Source: CADEED01 sp035286365 (GTDB lineage Bacteria; Pseudomonadota; Gammaproteobacteria; Steroidobacterales; Steroidobacteraceae). From it: a DNA stretch of 63,140 bases. Below, one piece after another: positions 9,201-17,419 of this stretch. Where the stretch lies: contig DATHJZ010000283.1 of the NCBI GenBank assembly GCA_035286365.1, positions 1 through 63,140 on the forward strand, given 5' to 3'. Both the position numbers and the translations under genes were made by a program. Under the pieces are notes generated by a model. That model made no database searches. It was not told the origin of the DNA and saw only the letters and a program-made list of their open reading frames with translations. Each line of letters starts with the position of its first letter. The stretch's first letter is position 1.

Positions 9201-9650
9201 GTGACTCTGCCGGCGGAATGGCCGACGCAAACCCTGCACGCCGCCGGTGAACTCGACTGGCCGCTGCGCGCCACCGATCTCACGCGCGCGCTGACGGGTC
9301 GCTTCGATCTCGAAACGCAGGGCGAGGACAGCAATCACCAGCTGCTCGCGAACGCCACGCTCGCCGACGGCCAGATCCAGCTCGCCAACGTTCAGGGCAG
9401 TGGTCCCGCGTCCGACCAAGTCTTCCGCGGCACGGGCCGCGTGAGCCTCGTCGCGCGCGACTACGATCTCACGGTCGACTACGAGCAGGTCGCGCTCGCG
9501 GCCGCCGCGGTCCCGACGCCGGCGCGTGCGCGGGTCACGCGCGCCTGGAATGCGTTGCGCGGGTCGGTGGCGCGCCGCGGCTGGACCGAAGCGCCGCAGA
9601 CGCGTCGCGTGCAGTGGCACGGCAGCTGGGAGGGCGACCGCCCTGACTAG
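6243..9650 (+). CDS. yhdP: YhdP family AsmA-like envelope protein
   Basis: YhdP-type proteins are very large, anchored in the inner membrane, span the periplasm and help move phospholipids to the outer membrane. This 1135-residue protein has a short cytoplasmic start, one membrane segment at about residues 24-46 (LVGFCLLLVAALGVVFT), then a long periplasmic stretch rich in beta strands. Its position directly after rng is the standard yhdP location. It is somewhat shorter than the E. coli protein, with no internal break seen. Confidence 0.87.
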   Translation: MTDKALSDNALLQERRAGGSHWVRRTALVGFCLLLVAALGVVFTRAVAERVPEQRATLEKLIAERTGLAVRFDNVHFAWGLDGTSAVFTRVELTDPKAGRVRVVAPELRVEFDTWDFMRHHQFSLGHVTLSSPDIEIIGDPEDSLISSAMLDPGPAGHATGRRDDEAALVRRYLSWAELMPTGRIEVEAARVHLIRRGERAARSNFTLSQAVISRGATTFNAYGTMLLAQDVGQSLFVSAKLEGLGATSKPSGDLRLIARRVFLDKLSLPGVNGRGTLDARLHLKDGKVDSGKWQASARELELNDDNARFDHLTVSGTLARDADDVLLNFTDLQLTRGARLERAPNVSARLTFAPGSTHIARSTVRADRLPFMAAEFIAGVLAPQLNEALPAAPGGWIPSAGELHAVRFDSGPRLKSADAWTFSAQLSGADLARASDGARISQLVARVRFDARQLELIFDPAVAATLRMSAKEPRPLMLAGHLAMSTNPQAPSWRFDAFNLRSNDATLSLDGAWGDEPSAASPLAIRVANLDRTLLSDTWTLLAPDAAPPALFAEVAQGNVVEGTLQLVKARDVADAHGVNWQRSSGKLTFAQLATSGKDAPRLTAGEGALEFARGSTQLRLSAGEIEQLTLTGARLDWPRTGAPRMQATLEGALAAPLLRSVFKDQGLERLTGKVAIEADARGERELRQPELWRVAARIDAATVPLAGGLPAVEALSGTLRYGNRQLRALALTGTWLGGPVEIELRRGPPSSGTGRGLNFGVSGAADAAPLLQLLGHAAVAGSVDGQLAWSGSAQRLAGNDAWQISLASNLGGIESRLPEPFAKLRARQLPVSAQLRVEAGGVREFEIDGDRVKVNGQVEGAVTSAHFVVQGIAGDLRRAGSGDPQLEVDKLDLKRAPALLAAAGALLPQDGDLALTVGDLRYSQRSLGALHAAIARRAGGVEFSIESPQAALHQLTAQGRCDLNDVCRAQFTADTSHLAALLGSVTLPAEWPTQTLHAAGELDWPLRATDLTRALTGRFDLETQGEDSNHQLLANATLADGQIQLANVQGSGPASDQVFRGTGRVSLVARDYDLTVDYEQVALAAAAVPTPARARVTRAWNALRGSVARRGWTEAPQTRRVQWHGSWEGDRPD

Positions 9651-9667
9651 GCTCGGCGATGAAGTGA

Positions 9668-9673
9668 TAGATT
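9668..9673 (+). promoter_or_regulatory. Candidate -10 box of the amidase gene
   Basis: TAGATT ends seven bases before the ATG at 9681, so initiation there would give an essentially leaderless mRNA. No ribosome binding site is visible in between. Confidence 0.35.
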
Positions 9674-9680
9674 GACCGCC

Positions 9681-10496
9681 ATGCGCGTTGCGGCAATCCA
9701 GATGACTTCCGGGCATGACATCGATGCCAATCTCGAGGCCGCCGGGCGCTTCCTGGCCGATGCCACCCGCCTGAACGCCGTGCTGGCCGCGCTGCCGGAA
9801 AACTTCGCTTTCATGGGCCTGAATAGCGGCGACAAGCGCGCGATCGCGGAACCGGATGGAGCGGGGCGCATCCAGAACTTCCTTGCAGACACGGCGCGGC
9901 GCCTCAAGATATGGATCGTCGGCGGTACGGTGCCGCTGCGACAGGATGCGGATGGACGGGTGAGCGCTGCGTGCCTGGTGTACGACGCGCAGGGCCAGCG
10001 GGCTGCGCGGTACGACAAGATTCATCTTTTCGACGTGGATGTGCCCGGAAGTACGGAGACGCATCGCGAATCGGCGCACACGGTGCCGGGACACGACATG
10101 CGGATCCTGGATACGCCGGCCGGCAGGCTCGGGCTTGCGGTGTGTTACGACATGCGTTTTCCGGAGCTGTTTCGGGTGTTGTCGCGCCAGGGGGCGGAAG
10201 TTTTCGTCGTGCCGTCGGCGTTCACGGTGCCGACCGGCAAGGCGCACTGGGAATCGCTTCTGCGCGCGCGCGCCATCGAAAACCTGAGCGCGTTGATTGC
10301 GCCGGCGCAGTGGGGCGTGCACCCGAGCGGCCGCGAGACATTTGGAGATTCGATGATCGTCGATCACTGGGGAAAGGTACTGGCGCGCATGCCGAGCGGC
10401 ACGGGCTGCGTCGTGGCGGACCTCGACACTGCCGGTCGGATGGACGCCCGTACGCGTTTCCCCGCACTCGAGCATCGGGTCATCTACAACACGTGA
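9681..10496 (+). CDS. Carbon-nitrogen hydrolase (nitrilase superfamily, Nit1-like amidase)
   Basis: The catalytic triad of the nitrilase fold can be read in order: Glu in LPENFAF, Lys in RYDKIHLFD and Cys in CYDMRFPE. The closest named relatives by pattern are deaminated-glutathione amidases, which hydrolyse a damaged form of glutathione in the cytoplasm; that substrate is an inference. I chose ATG 9681 (MRVAAIQMTS), the usual start of the family, over a TTG nine bases earlier. It sits between yhdP and the tldD pair, an arrangement common in gammaproteobacteria. Confidence 0.88.
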   Translation: MRVAAIQMTSGHDIDANLEAAGRFLADATRLNAVLAALPENFAFMGLNSGDKRAIAEPDGAGRIQNFLADTARRLKIWIVGGTVPLRQDADGRVSAACLVYDAQGQRAARYDKIHLFDVDVPGSTETHRESAHTVPGHDMRILDTPAGRLGLAVCYDMRFPELFRVLSRQGAEVFVVPSAFTVPTGKAHWESLLRARAIENLSALIAPAQWGVHPSGRETFGDSMIVDHWGKVLARMPSGTGCVVADLDTAGRMDARTRFPALEHRVIYNT

Positions 10497-10509
10497 GGAG
10501 CGTGTAGCA

Positions 10510-10821
10510 GTGTCGGTGGTAGTCATCCGCAGGGTGCAACATGCATGGGCCGATCGCGCGCGCGACTATCGGGTGCTGGTCGATGGCCAACAGCGCGCAC
10601 TGCTCGGCAACGACGCGACGGTGCAGCTACCGGTAACCCCGGGCGAGCACAAGGTGCGCATGCAGATCGACTGGTGTCGCTCCAGGGATTTGACGGTGAA
10701 TATCAGGCACGGAGAAATCGTGCGCCTCGAATGCCAGGCGAACTCCAATCCGCTGGCGATGCTGCTCTACATTACGATCTGGCGCGCCAACTACATCGCG
10801 CTGAAAACGGTGACCTCTTGA
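10510..10821 (+). CDS. Small PEGA-like protein of unknown function
   Basis: A 103-residue protein I do not recognise. The first 75 residues look like a single beta-sandwich domain resembling PEGA domains (YRVLVDGQQ, then VTPGEHKVRMQID), and the end is hydrophobic (PLAMLLYITIW), possibly one membrane contact. The GTG start is preceded by GAGGAG at 10495-10500. Its last codon overlaps the TTG start of tldD, so the two are probably co-translated. That coupling is the only functional clue. Confidence 0.65.
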   Translation: MSVVVIRRVQHAWADRARDYRVLVDGQQRALLGNDATVQLPVTPGEHKVRMQIDWCRSRDLTVNIRHGEIVRLECQANSNPLAMLLYITIWRANYIALKTVTS

Positions 10822-12272
10822 ACGCACTGACCAAATCCGAACCGCTCGACATCGCCCGCGACCTCATCCTGCGGCCGAGCGGTCTCGACGACTCACGCCT
10901 CGATCTCGCCCTCGCGCAGGTCATGTCGAGCTCGGTGGACTCCGCCGATCTGTACTTCCAGTTCGCGCGCGAAGAGAGCTGGGCGCTCGAGGACGGCATC
11001 GTCAAGGAAGGCAGCGCCAGCATCGAACAGGGTGTGGGTGTGCGCGCCGTGGCCGGGGAGAAAACCGGCTTCGCGTATTCGGATGAAATCGTGCTGCCGG
11101 CGCTGGAAGAAGCGTCGCGCGCCGCGCGTGCCATTGCCACCCGCGGCACCGATCGCGCCGCGCACGGCATCGTGCCGCGGAGCGGCCACAGCCTCTATCT
11201 ACCCATCGATCCGGTCAGCAGTTTCACCTCGAGCGAGAAGGTGGCCTGGCTGGAACGCGTCGATCGCGAGACCCGCAAGATGGATCCGCGCGTGCAGCAG
11301 GTCATGGCAAGCGTCGTGGCGGTGCACGAAGTCGTGCTCATCGCCAACAGCGAAGGACATCTCGCGGCGGACGTTCGCCCGCTGGTGCGCTTCAACGTCT
11401 CGGTGATCGTCGAACAGAACGGTCGCCGTGAGCAGGGCTACGCGGGCGCCGGTGGACGCATCACGTTGCCCGAGCTGGTGGCGGCCGACAAACCGTTGCA
11501 ACTGGCGCGCGAGGCCGTGCGCCAGGCGCTGGTGAATCTCGACGCCGTGCCTGCGCCGGCCGGTCTCATGACCGTGGTGCTCGGGCCGGGCTGGCCCGGC
11601 ATCCTGCTGCACGAGGCCATCGGTCACGGACTCGAAGGCGACTTCAATCGCAAGGGCACGTCCGCGTTCGCGGGCCGTATCGGCGAGCGGGTGGCTTCCG
11701 AGCTGTGCACCATTGTCGATGACGGAACACTCTCGAAGCGCCGCGGCTCGCTCAATATCGACGACGAAGGCACTCCCACCCAGTGCACCACGCTCATCGA
11801 GAACGGCGTGCTCAAAGGCTATCTGCAGGACAAGATGAACGCGCGGCTCACCGGCACGCACTCGACCGGCAACGGGCGCCGCGAATCGTTTGCGCACATC
11901 ACGATGCCGCGCATGACCAACACCTACATGCGTCCGGGCCAGACTCCGCCCGAAGAGATTCTCGCGTCGGTGGAGAAGGGCATTTACGCCGTGAACTTCG
12001 GCGGTGGCCAGGTGGACATCACCTCCGGCAAGTTCGTGTTCTCGGCCAGCGAGGCGTACCTGATCGAGAATGGCAAGGTCGGCGCGCCCATCAAGGGCGC
12101 CACGCTGATCGGCAACGGTCCCGACGTGCTCACGCGCGTGTCGATGGTGGGCAACGATCTCAAACTCGACGACGGCGTTGGCACCTGCGGCAAGGAAGGG
12201 CAGAGCGTGCCGGTCGGCGTCGGTCAGCCGACATTGCGCATCGACGGACTCACCGTGGGCGGCACCGGTTAG
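10818..12272 (+). CDS. tldD: Metalloprotease TldD
   Basis: TldD forms a heterodimer with TldE (PmbA) and cleaves unfolded peptides; in E. coli it is needed for microcin B17 maturation and CcdA turnover. The zinc-binding HExxxH motif is present in LLHEAIGHGLEGD. I set the start at TTG 10818, overlapping the upstream TGA, which gives 484 residues, close to the E. coli length. The partner gene pmbA is at 19656-21020. The stop codon is only three bases from the end of the convergent downstream gene. Confidence 0.95.
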   Translation: MNALTKSEPLDIARDLILRPSGLDDSRLDLALAQVMSSSVDSADLYFQFAREESWALEDGIVKEGSASIEQGVGVRAVAGEKTGFAYSDEIVLPALEEASRAARAIATRGTDRAAHGIVPRSGHSLYLPIDPVSSFTSSEKVAWLERVDRETRKMDPRVQQVMASVVAVHEVVLIANSEGHLAADVRPLVRFNVSVIVEQNGRREQGYAGAGGRITLPELVAADKPLQLAREAVRQALVNLDAVPAPAGLMTVVLGPGWPGILLHEAIGHGLEGDFNRKGTSAFAGRIGERVASELCTIVDDGTLSKRRGSLNIDDEGTPTQCTTLIENGVLKGYLQDKMNARLTGTHSTGNGRRESFAHITMPRMTNTYMRPGQTPPEEILASVEKGIYAVNFGGGQVDITSGKFVFSASEAYLIENGKVGAPIKGATLIGNGPDVLTRVSMVGNDLKLDDGVGTCGKEGQSVPVGVGQPTLRIDGLTVGGTG

Positions 12273-12275
12273 CGG

Positions 12276-13829
12276 TCAGTACAACCAGACCACCCCCGCA
12301 TTGTTGTTGGCGGTTGGATGACCGACAGCCAGGGTCTTGCCGTTGTCACCGAAGGCAAGGGCGCGACCAAACTGGCCCGCTTCATACATGGCGCCCGGGC
12401 GACCGGGCTTGACGACACGCCGCAAGGCCCAGCCGCTGGGACGGCGCTCGTACACGTACACCGCTCCGATGGCCTTGGAGCCGGCGGTGAGCGGCGGCGG
12501 GAGCGCGCCCACGCCGACGCCATGGTCGCTGGGATCGGCGACGACGAGTAGTTTGCCGTCCGCGCTGAAGCGCGCTTCGGCGCCGAAGCGATCCTGGATA
12601 TTTCCGCTGCCGCTCTCCCAGGCTCCTGCGCGCAGCACGGCTTCGCGCTGGTAGCTGCCGTTCACACGCCGATAGATATCGGTGTGCAAGTCGCTGCTCG
12701 CGTCGGAGGAAAAAGTGACGGCGAGCGCATCGCCCGTGGCATCGAGCGCCTGCGGCGCCACGAAAAAAGTGCCCGCGGCAACCGGGATGTTGTCGCGCAA
12801 ACCCCAGCCAGGCGCGGCGTGCACCTCCAGGACGGTGTCGTCCTGCGCGTATGAGCCGCAAGCGTAGGCCAGGACCTTGCCGTCGGCGCTGAATGCGAAA
12901 TGGCCACAGCGTTTGCCCAGGTCGGCGTCGGCTCCATGGCCGAATGCGGTGCCGGTGTGGGACCAGGTCCCGGCACTGTCATAGGTGTATATGAATACAC
13001 CGGAGCCGCCCAGCGCCGTCTTGACCGCGAGTGTGTTGCCGGAATCATCGAGCTCGGCCCAGTCCGCGGAACCAAATTCAAAGCCGGTCAGCATCGCGAT
13101 GGTCGCATCGTGGCGCCAGCCGTTATTCGCGACGAACCGGAATATCTTCACCGCGCCATATCCAATTCCGGTGCTGGCGCCGTGCGGCTGATCGCCCATC
13201 AAAGCGATGGCGAGCACGTCGCCCGCGCGATCGAGCGAGAGGCGTACATTCTGCGTCCTGCCGTCGCGCACGACGTCGAAGGGGATGGCGCTTTGAAAGG
13301 CCCACCCGCTGGCGGCTTTGCGATAGATATACGCGCTGCCCTTCGGCAGGTGCGGGTCGTCGGTGGATTCGAAAGGCGCCGCGATCGCGAGCGTCGATGC
13401 GTCGGCGGAGATAGCCACCGCGTACCCGAACTGGCTCGCGGCTTGTTGCGACGGGCTCGAGTACTGCCCGATCGTGTCGAGCATGACGTTGCCGACCGCG
13501 ATCTTCGAAGAGGAGGAGCAACCGGAGGAGTCGCAGGCGTTCAACCAATAACGCGCATTGTTCCAGTCCAGCAGATGGACGGAGACATTGCTGAGGACTG
13601 AGGTCCGCGACCCCGGCACCTGGGAGAAGCGCGTCTGCGCCGCGGACGGATTGGACTGAAACCACAGCTCGTAGCCGCTCGCCCCCGTTACGGGATTCCA
13701 GTTGAAGCGCAGTTGTTTGACGGCATTGGCGTGCGCGGTGATTTGCGGTGCCGGTGGCGCGGCGAGCGCGATGGCGCTGCAGGCCGCGAGCAGCAATGCC
13801 GCCCGGGTCGTGGTCGGAAGGATTGACAT
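12276..13829 (-). CDS. Exported FG-GAP/beta-propeller-like protein
   Basis: The protein starts with a clear signal peptide (residues 1-23, ALLLAACSAIALAAP). A fibronectin-III-like stretch follows (FNWNPVTGASGYELWFQ), then about seven repeats of the form S.DG..LAV (for example ISADASTLAIAAPF, FSADGKVLAYACG, FGDNGKTLAVGHP), which suggests a seven-bladed propeller of FG-GAP type. I chose ATG 13829 because GGGAG precedes it and the signal peptide begins there. It is probably secreted or periplasmic and may bind other proteins or polysaccharide; that is inference. The gene ends head-on against tldD with no room for a separate terminator. Confidence 0.8.
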   Translation of the reverse strand: MSILPTTTRAALLLAACSAIALAAPPAPQITAHANAVKQLRFNWNPVTGASGYELWFQSNPSAAQTRFSQVPGSRTSVLSNVSVHLLDWNNARYWLNACDSSGCSSSSKIAVGNVMLDTIGQYSSPSQQAASQFGYAVAISADASTLAIAAPFESTDDPHLPKGSAYIYRKAASGWAFQSAIPFDVVRDGRTQNVRLSLDRAGDVLAIALMGDQPHGASTGIGYGAVKIFRFVANNGWRHDATIAMLTGFEFGSADWAELDDSGNTLAVKTALGGSGVFIYTYDSAGTWSHTGTAFGHGADADLGKRCGHFAFSADGKVLAYACGSYAQDDTVLEVHAAPGWGLRDNIPVAAGTFFVAPQALDATGDALAVTFSSDASSDLHTDIYRRVNGSYQREAVLRAGAWESGSGNIQDRFGAEARFSADGKLLVVADPSDHGVGVGALPPPLTAGSKAIGAVYVYERRPSGWALRRVVKPGRPGAMYEAGQFGRALAFGDNGKTLAVGHPTANNNAGVVWLY

Positions 13830-14194
13830 GAATTGCTCCCGGCATGAATAAAACACGTGCCTGGGGCCAAGCGCCGATTTGCCGGCAGGCTCGCTCGTTT
13901 GCTCTTTAGTTAGTTGCCTGCGGACTCCCCGTGTTGGAGATAGCAACTCTCAGGCCACGACGCAGCCCGGAGCGGACAGTAAAGCGAGTGCGGGCGGCCG
14001 CGCGGGCAGGCGAGGAAACTACCTACTCGCGTCATCTGGTATGTGACGTTCAGGACGGCATGCACGCCCACACGGCGCGCATCCGCAAACGCGCGCCGCC
14101 GGGTGGCGGCGACGCGTGCCGCTGTAAAATGTTCAGCGCGTGCGGAAATTTCGATAACGCCGCGCATCGGCGGACTCACAGCACGCGGCCGAGA
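13830..14194 (+). other. Intergenic region without a supported gene
   Basis: This 365-base stretch separates two minus-strand genes. It should contain the promoter of the beta-propeller gene (ribosome site GGGAG just before its ATG). I see no convincing ORF, RNA gene or known riboswitch; open frames through it look like GC-driven artefacts. Confidence 0.6.
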
Positions 14195-14692
14195 CTAGTC
14201 AGCCAGTCGCGATTCACTCTCGAGGCGCAGCACCCGCACTCCGGCGAGCGTGTTCACCAGGATCCACTTGTCATCACCGACGGTGTTCAGCGTGGCGTTC
14301 ACGAGCGTCATGCGCGTAGTGCGTGTCTCGTGATAGCTCACTTGCGCAGTCCATGGATGCAGCCAGCTGCGTGTCACGGTGAAATCGTGGCGCGTCACCT
14401 GCGACTGCGGTCCGATCAAAGACATGCCCATCGCGGCCGTGCTGACGAATTCGCAGAATTCCGTCTTGCCGCCGTCGAAGTCGCGCGGTATCTGCGGCGA
14501 GGTGTGATCGCGGATCGACACCGTAAGATCTTCGTGCAGGAGCGCGCAGTACGCGTCGGACTTCTCCTGCAAGGAGAGAGTCTCGAGGTCGTTCAAGAAT
14601 CGATTTACACTGCCTTCGGACAGTTTCCAGGCGCCCGTTCCATAAACGGCCACAGCGACGATCATCGGCAGTAACCAGACGATTCTCTTCAA
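14195..14692 (-). CDS. Membrane-anchored protein of unknown function
   Basis: A 165-residue protein I cannot assign. It begins with a membrane segment or uncleaved signal (VWLLPMIVAVAVYGTGAW), followed by a soluble part with predicted helices then strands. The shape is reminiscent of small periplasmic NTF2-like or DUF4440-like domains (LSEGSVNRFLNDLETLS near the start and DDKWILVNTLAGVRVL near the end), but no motif confirms this. Two cysteines lie in the periplasmic part. It stands alone between large intergenic regions. Confidence 0.65.
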   Translation of the reverse strand: MKRIVWLLPMIVAVAVYGTGAWKLSEGSVNRFLNDLETLSLQEKSDAYCALLHEDLTVSIRDHTSPQIPRDFDGGKTEFCEFVSTAAMGMSLIGPQSQVTRHDFTVTRSWLHPWTAQVSYHETRTTRMTLVNATLNTVGDDKWILVNTLAGVRVLRLESESRLAD

Positions 14693-14799
14693 TGACGCCT
14701 CCCAAACGCGAATATGCGCGAAGCCACACGGAATCCGACTCCCGGGAACGCCTTACTCGCGAGCACTATTACCACGCGCGGACGACAGGGATGTCGGCA

Positions 14800-14849
14800 A
14801 AGTGCGTCAGACTTTAGTAGCGAAGGATTCGCTCCGCGCCTACGCACTT
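14800..14849. repeat. Nested inverted repeat (hairpin)
   Basis: Arms AAGTGCGT (14800-14807) and ACGCACTT (14842-14849) are perfectly complementary, and inside them AGCGAA/TTCGCT (14819-14833) form a second hairpin. It lies between divergent genes and could be a repeat element or a structured RNA. It has no U-tract. Confidence 0.45.
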
Positions 14850-14926
14850 ATCAGACACAAACATAATCAAGTGCGCGTTTTGCGACATTGGAAATAGCGT
14901 GAATCCCGGCACATCATGGTTGCCAC

Positions 14927-15157
14927 ATGGCCCAGCAAACTGCACACGCGTTCCAACCCAACGTCACCGAGCGGAGTCCTTCGAACATGCGTAACGACAC
15001 AGCGGCCAGCGGCGAATTTCGAATCAATCTTCCGCCCGATGTACTGGCGGAAATGCGCCGTCAGTCCGGCAGTCCGCGCAGCGCGATGCAGGTCGATGGT
15101 TTCCGCCCGGGCCTTCTGGGCCGCTTGATGGATCTCGTGACGGGTCGCCGTCGCTGA
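14927..15157 (+). CDS. Small orphan protein, uncertain
   Basis: A possible 76-residue protein with no family I recognise. The middle (GEFRINLPPDVLAEMRRQSG) reads like a short amphipathic or DNA-binding segment and the C-terminus is basic (VTGRRR). An alternative ATG at 14987 has GGAG about ten bases upstream and may be the true start. Support is limited to codon pattern and position before the methyltransferase gene; a longer minus-strand frame covers the same region and cannot be fully excluded. Confidence 0.4.
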   Translation: MAQQTAHAFQPNVTERSPSNMRNDTAASGEFRINLPPDVLAEMRRQSGSPRSAMQVDGFRPGLLGRLMDLVTGRRR

Positions 15158-15239
15158 TCCAGTCTCGCGCGACGGACGACGAACAATATGTGAAAGACGA
15201 TCCGGGCAGCTGATCCGGACGTCTGGGGATAGAAGATTC

Positions 15240-16106
15240 ATGGAAGCAGTCGGGAACGTCACCTGGCGAATGCCTTTGCCCGCAGCTTCGAAACGGTCAC
15301 CCGCCGATGTCGAAGCGCAATATCGCGTCGAGGTCGAATTGGCGGACCGCTTGCGGTCGGCTCCGCGCGATCGACGCCTCGGCCTTTATGGAGTGCTCTA
15401 CGACGAGCTCTTTCGCAGAGTCCCCACGCATTCGCAGCTGACGCGCAAGGTCTCCGAGGCCGAGCGACGCGCGGCGATCGCGCTGCGAATGCAATCACTC
15501 AGCCGTTTCCTCACTCCCGATACCGTGTTCCTGGAGATCGGCGCCGGGGATTGCAGCCTGACGCTCGAAGTCAGCCGGCGGGTGCGCAAGTGTTACGCAC
15601 TCGACGTGTCACGCGAAATCCTGAGCGGCGTGCACGATCCAAAGATTGAAACAGTTCTATCGGACGGGTGCTCAGTGCCGATCCCGCAGGATGCAGTCAC
15701 GCTCGCATACAGCTTCCAGGTGATGGAGCACATCCACCCCGACGACGCGCTCGAACAGCTGCGCAACCTGTTCGCGGTCGTCGCGCCCGGCGGCGCGTAT
15801 TTTTGCGTGACACCGAACCGGCTCAACGGCCCGCACGATGTTTCGAAATTCTTCGACACCGTCGCGCGTGGTTTTCACCTCAAGGAATACACGCTCACCG
15901 AGCTCGAAAAACTGTTCCGCGCGGTGGGATTCAGGCGTGTCGAAGCCTACGCGTCGGTGCGCGGGCGCAGCGTGCGTTTACCGCTCGGCTTCGTGAAGAT
16001 CTTCGAGAAGGGCTACGAAAAATTGCCCGCGAACTGGCGACGCCGGCTCGGCCGCAAGCCCTTCGTTCATCACGTCCTGTCCGCGGGATTGCGCGCCATC
16101 AAATAG
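15240..16106 (+). CDS. Class I SAM-dependent methyltransferase
   Basis: A 288-residue protein with a Methyltransf_11-type fold: motif I in FLEIGAGDCSL, the acidic residue ending the next strand in YALDVSREIL, and the post-motif VMEHIHPDDALEQLRNLFAVVAPGG, as in many sugar, polyketide or lipid methyltransferases. No substrate can be named. An extended N-terminal helical region of about 90 residues precedes the core. It ends 19 bases from the convergent ATPase gene. Confidence 0.8.
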   Translation: MEAVGNVTWRMPLPAASKRSPADVEAQYRVEVELADRLRSAPRDRRLGLYGVLYDELFRRVPTHSQLTRKVSEAERRAAIALRMQSLSRFLTPDTVFLEIGAGDCSLTLEVSRRVRKCYALDVSREILSGVHDPKIETVLSDGCSVPIPQDAVTLAYSFQVMEHIHPDDALEQLRNLFAVVAPGGAYFCVTPNRLNGPHDVSKFFDTVARGFHLKEYTLTELEKLFRAVGFRRVEAYASVRGRSVRLPLGFVKIFEKGYEKLPANWRRRLGRKPFVHHVLSAGLRAIK

Positions 16107-16125
16107 CGTCGCGACTGCTGCGCGG

Positions 16126-17409
16126 TCAGCCTGCTCCGGCCGCATCTTCGCGGCCTTCGTCTTCCGACTCTTCGTTGGCCGCGTCATCGATCACGGGCAG
16201 ATCGTCGTGTGTGTCGGCGTTGTGTTTCGAGTTTTCGTCCACGTACAACATTTCGTGCTGACCCATCGTGATCACGTCGCCGTCGCGCAAGGTATGCCGG
16301 CGCACGCGTTTGCCGCGGATCACGATGCCGTTGGTGCTGTTGAGATCTTCGAGCACCGTGATGCCGTCGCTGCCCGTGATGAGCTGGCAGTGATGCCGGC
16401 TGATGAATTTGCTGTCGATCTGCAGGTCGTTGTCGGGCGTGCGGCCAACGACCTTGCGTCCCGGCACCAGGTGCAGCTCGCCGGCGGCCGTGCCGTCGGT
16501 CGAGAGGATCACCTTGGAAATGATGCGCGTCGTGCGATCGTCGGTCGACGTTTTTTCCAGCGCTCCCTGCCGCGCACTGATCGCGCTGGTGCGCGCCGCG
16601 AACTCGACCCACTGCAGTTCTTCGACCGCCGAGGCGAAGTCCATGAGCGTCACATGGTCGCGGTCTTCGTTGAAGGCCGACATCATCGCCGTGTCGCACA
16701 GGGTATTGACCAGGCGGGGGATGCCGCCGGAATAGCGCACGATCTCGGGATAGGTGTCCTCGGCGAAAATCTCGCGGCCATTCGCGCCCGCGATATCGAG
16801 TCGATGCAGCACGTACGCGCGCAGGTCCTCGCGTGACAACGCGCCGAGATGGAAACGCAGGCGCACGCGCTGGGACAGCTGCACGAGCTCCGGTGAATCG
16901 AGTTTTTCGTTGAGCTCGGGCTGGCCGGCGAGAATGATGCGCAGCACCTTCTCTTTGGTGGCCTCTATCCCCGAGAGCATGCGGATTTCTTCGAGCACCT
17001 TCAGCGTGAGGTTTTGTGCCTCGTCGATGATCAGCAGCACCTTGCGGCCGGCGGCGTACTGCTCGATGAGAAAGCTGTTGAGCGTCGCGATCAGTTCGGC
17101 CTTCCTCATCTTGAAGGGCGAAAAACCGAACTGCACCAGCACCGTCTGCAGGAATTCGACCGCGTTCACCTGCGTCTGGTTGATCTGCGCGATCACCACG
17201 TCGGAGTCGAGCTGGCGGAGGAAACTTTCGATGAGTGTGGTCTTGCCGGCGCCGATCTCGCCCGTGATCACCACGAAACCGTCCGTGAACCAGATGGTCG
17301 ATTCCATGTACGCCTTGGCACGTGCATGGGCGCGGGAAAGAAACAGGAATTGCGGGTCCGGACTCAGGCGGAACGGCAACTCGCGCAGCTTGAAGTTCTC
17401 GCAGTACAT
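16126..17409 (-). CDS. ExeA-like AAA+ ATPase fused to an FHA domain
   Basis: Residues 1-265 form an ExeA/GspA-type AAA ATPase: the family N-terminus with LPFRLSPDPQFLFLS, Walker A GEIGAGKTT (50-58), Walker B LLIIDEAQN (about 125-133) and a lid region. Residues about 318-390 form a forkhead-associated domain with the phosphothreonine-binding pattern VGRTPDNDLQ...SRHH. An acidic tail follows. ExeA proteins work with secretion or exopolysaccharide machinery at the inner membrane; the FHA domain suggests control by Thr phosphorylation, though no kinase lies nearby. There is no membrane segment or peptidoglycan-binding domain, unlike classical ExeA. Confidence 0.85.
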   Translation of the reverse strand: MYCENFKLRELPFRLSPDPQFLFLSRAHARAKAYMESTIWFTDGFVVITGEIGAGKTTLIESFLRQLDSDVVIAQINQTQVNAVEFLQTVLVQFGFSPFKMRKAELIATLNSFLIEQYAAGRKVLLIIDEAQNLTLKVLEEIRMLSGIEATKEKVLRIILAGQPELNEKLDSPELVQLSQRVRLRFHLGALSREDLRAYVLHRLDIAGANGREIFAEDTYPEIVRYSGGIPRLVNTLCDTAMMSAFNEDRDHVTLMDFASAVEELQWVEFAARTSAISARQGALEKTSTDDRTTRIISKVILSTDGTAAGELHLVPGRKVVGRTPDNDLQIDSKFISRHHCQLITGSDGITVLEDLNSTNGIVIRGKRVRRHTLRDGDVITMGQHEMLYVDENSKHNADTHDDLPVIDDAANEESEDEGREDAAGAG

Positions 17410-17419
17410 GGGCCCGCCG

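Noticed and set aside
8568..10526. 652-codon open frame on the minus strand opposite yhdP and the amidase gene
   Set aside because: It is antisense to well-supported genes, has no recognisable domains and an Arg/Ala/His-rich composition typical of GC-rich shadow frames.
13830..14194. Possible riboswitch upstream of the beta-propeller gene
   Set aside because: I looked for c-di-GMP, cobalamin and ZTP consensus elements on the minus strand; short matches such as GCAAACGAGCG are not arranged as any known aptamer.
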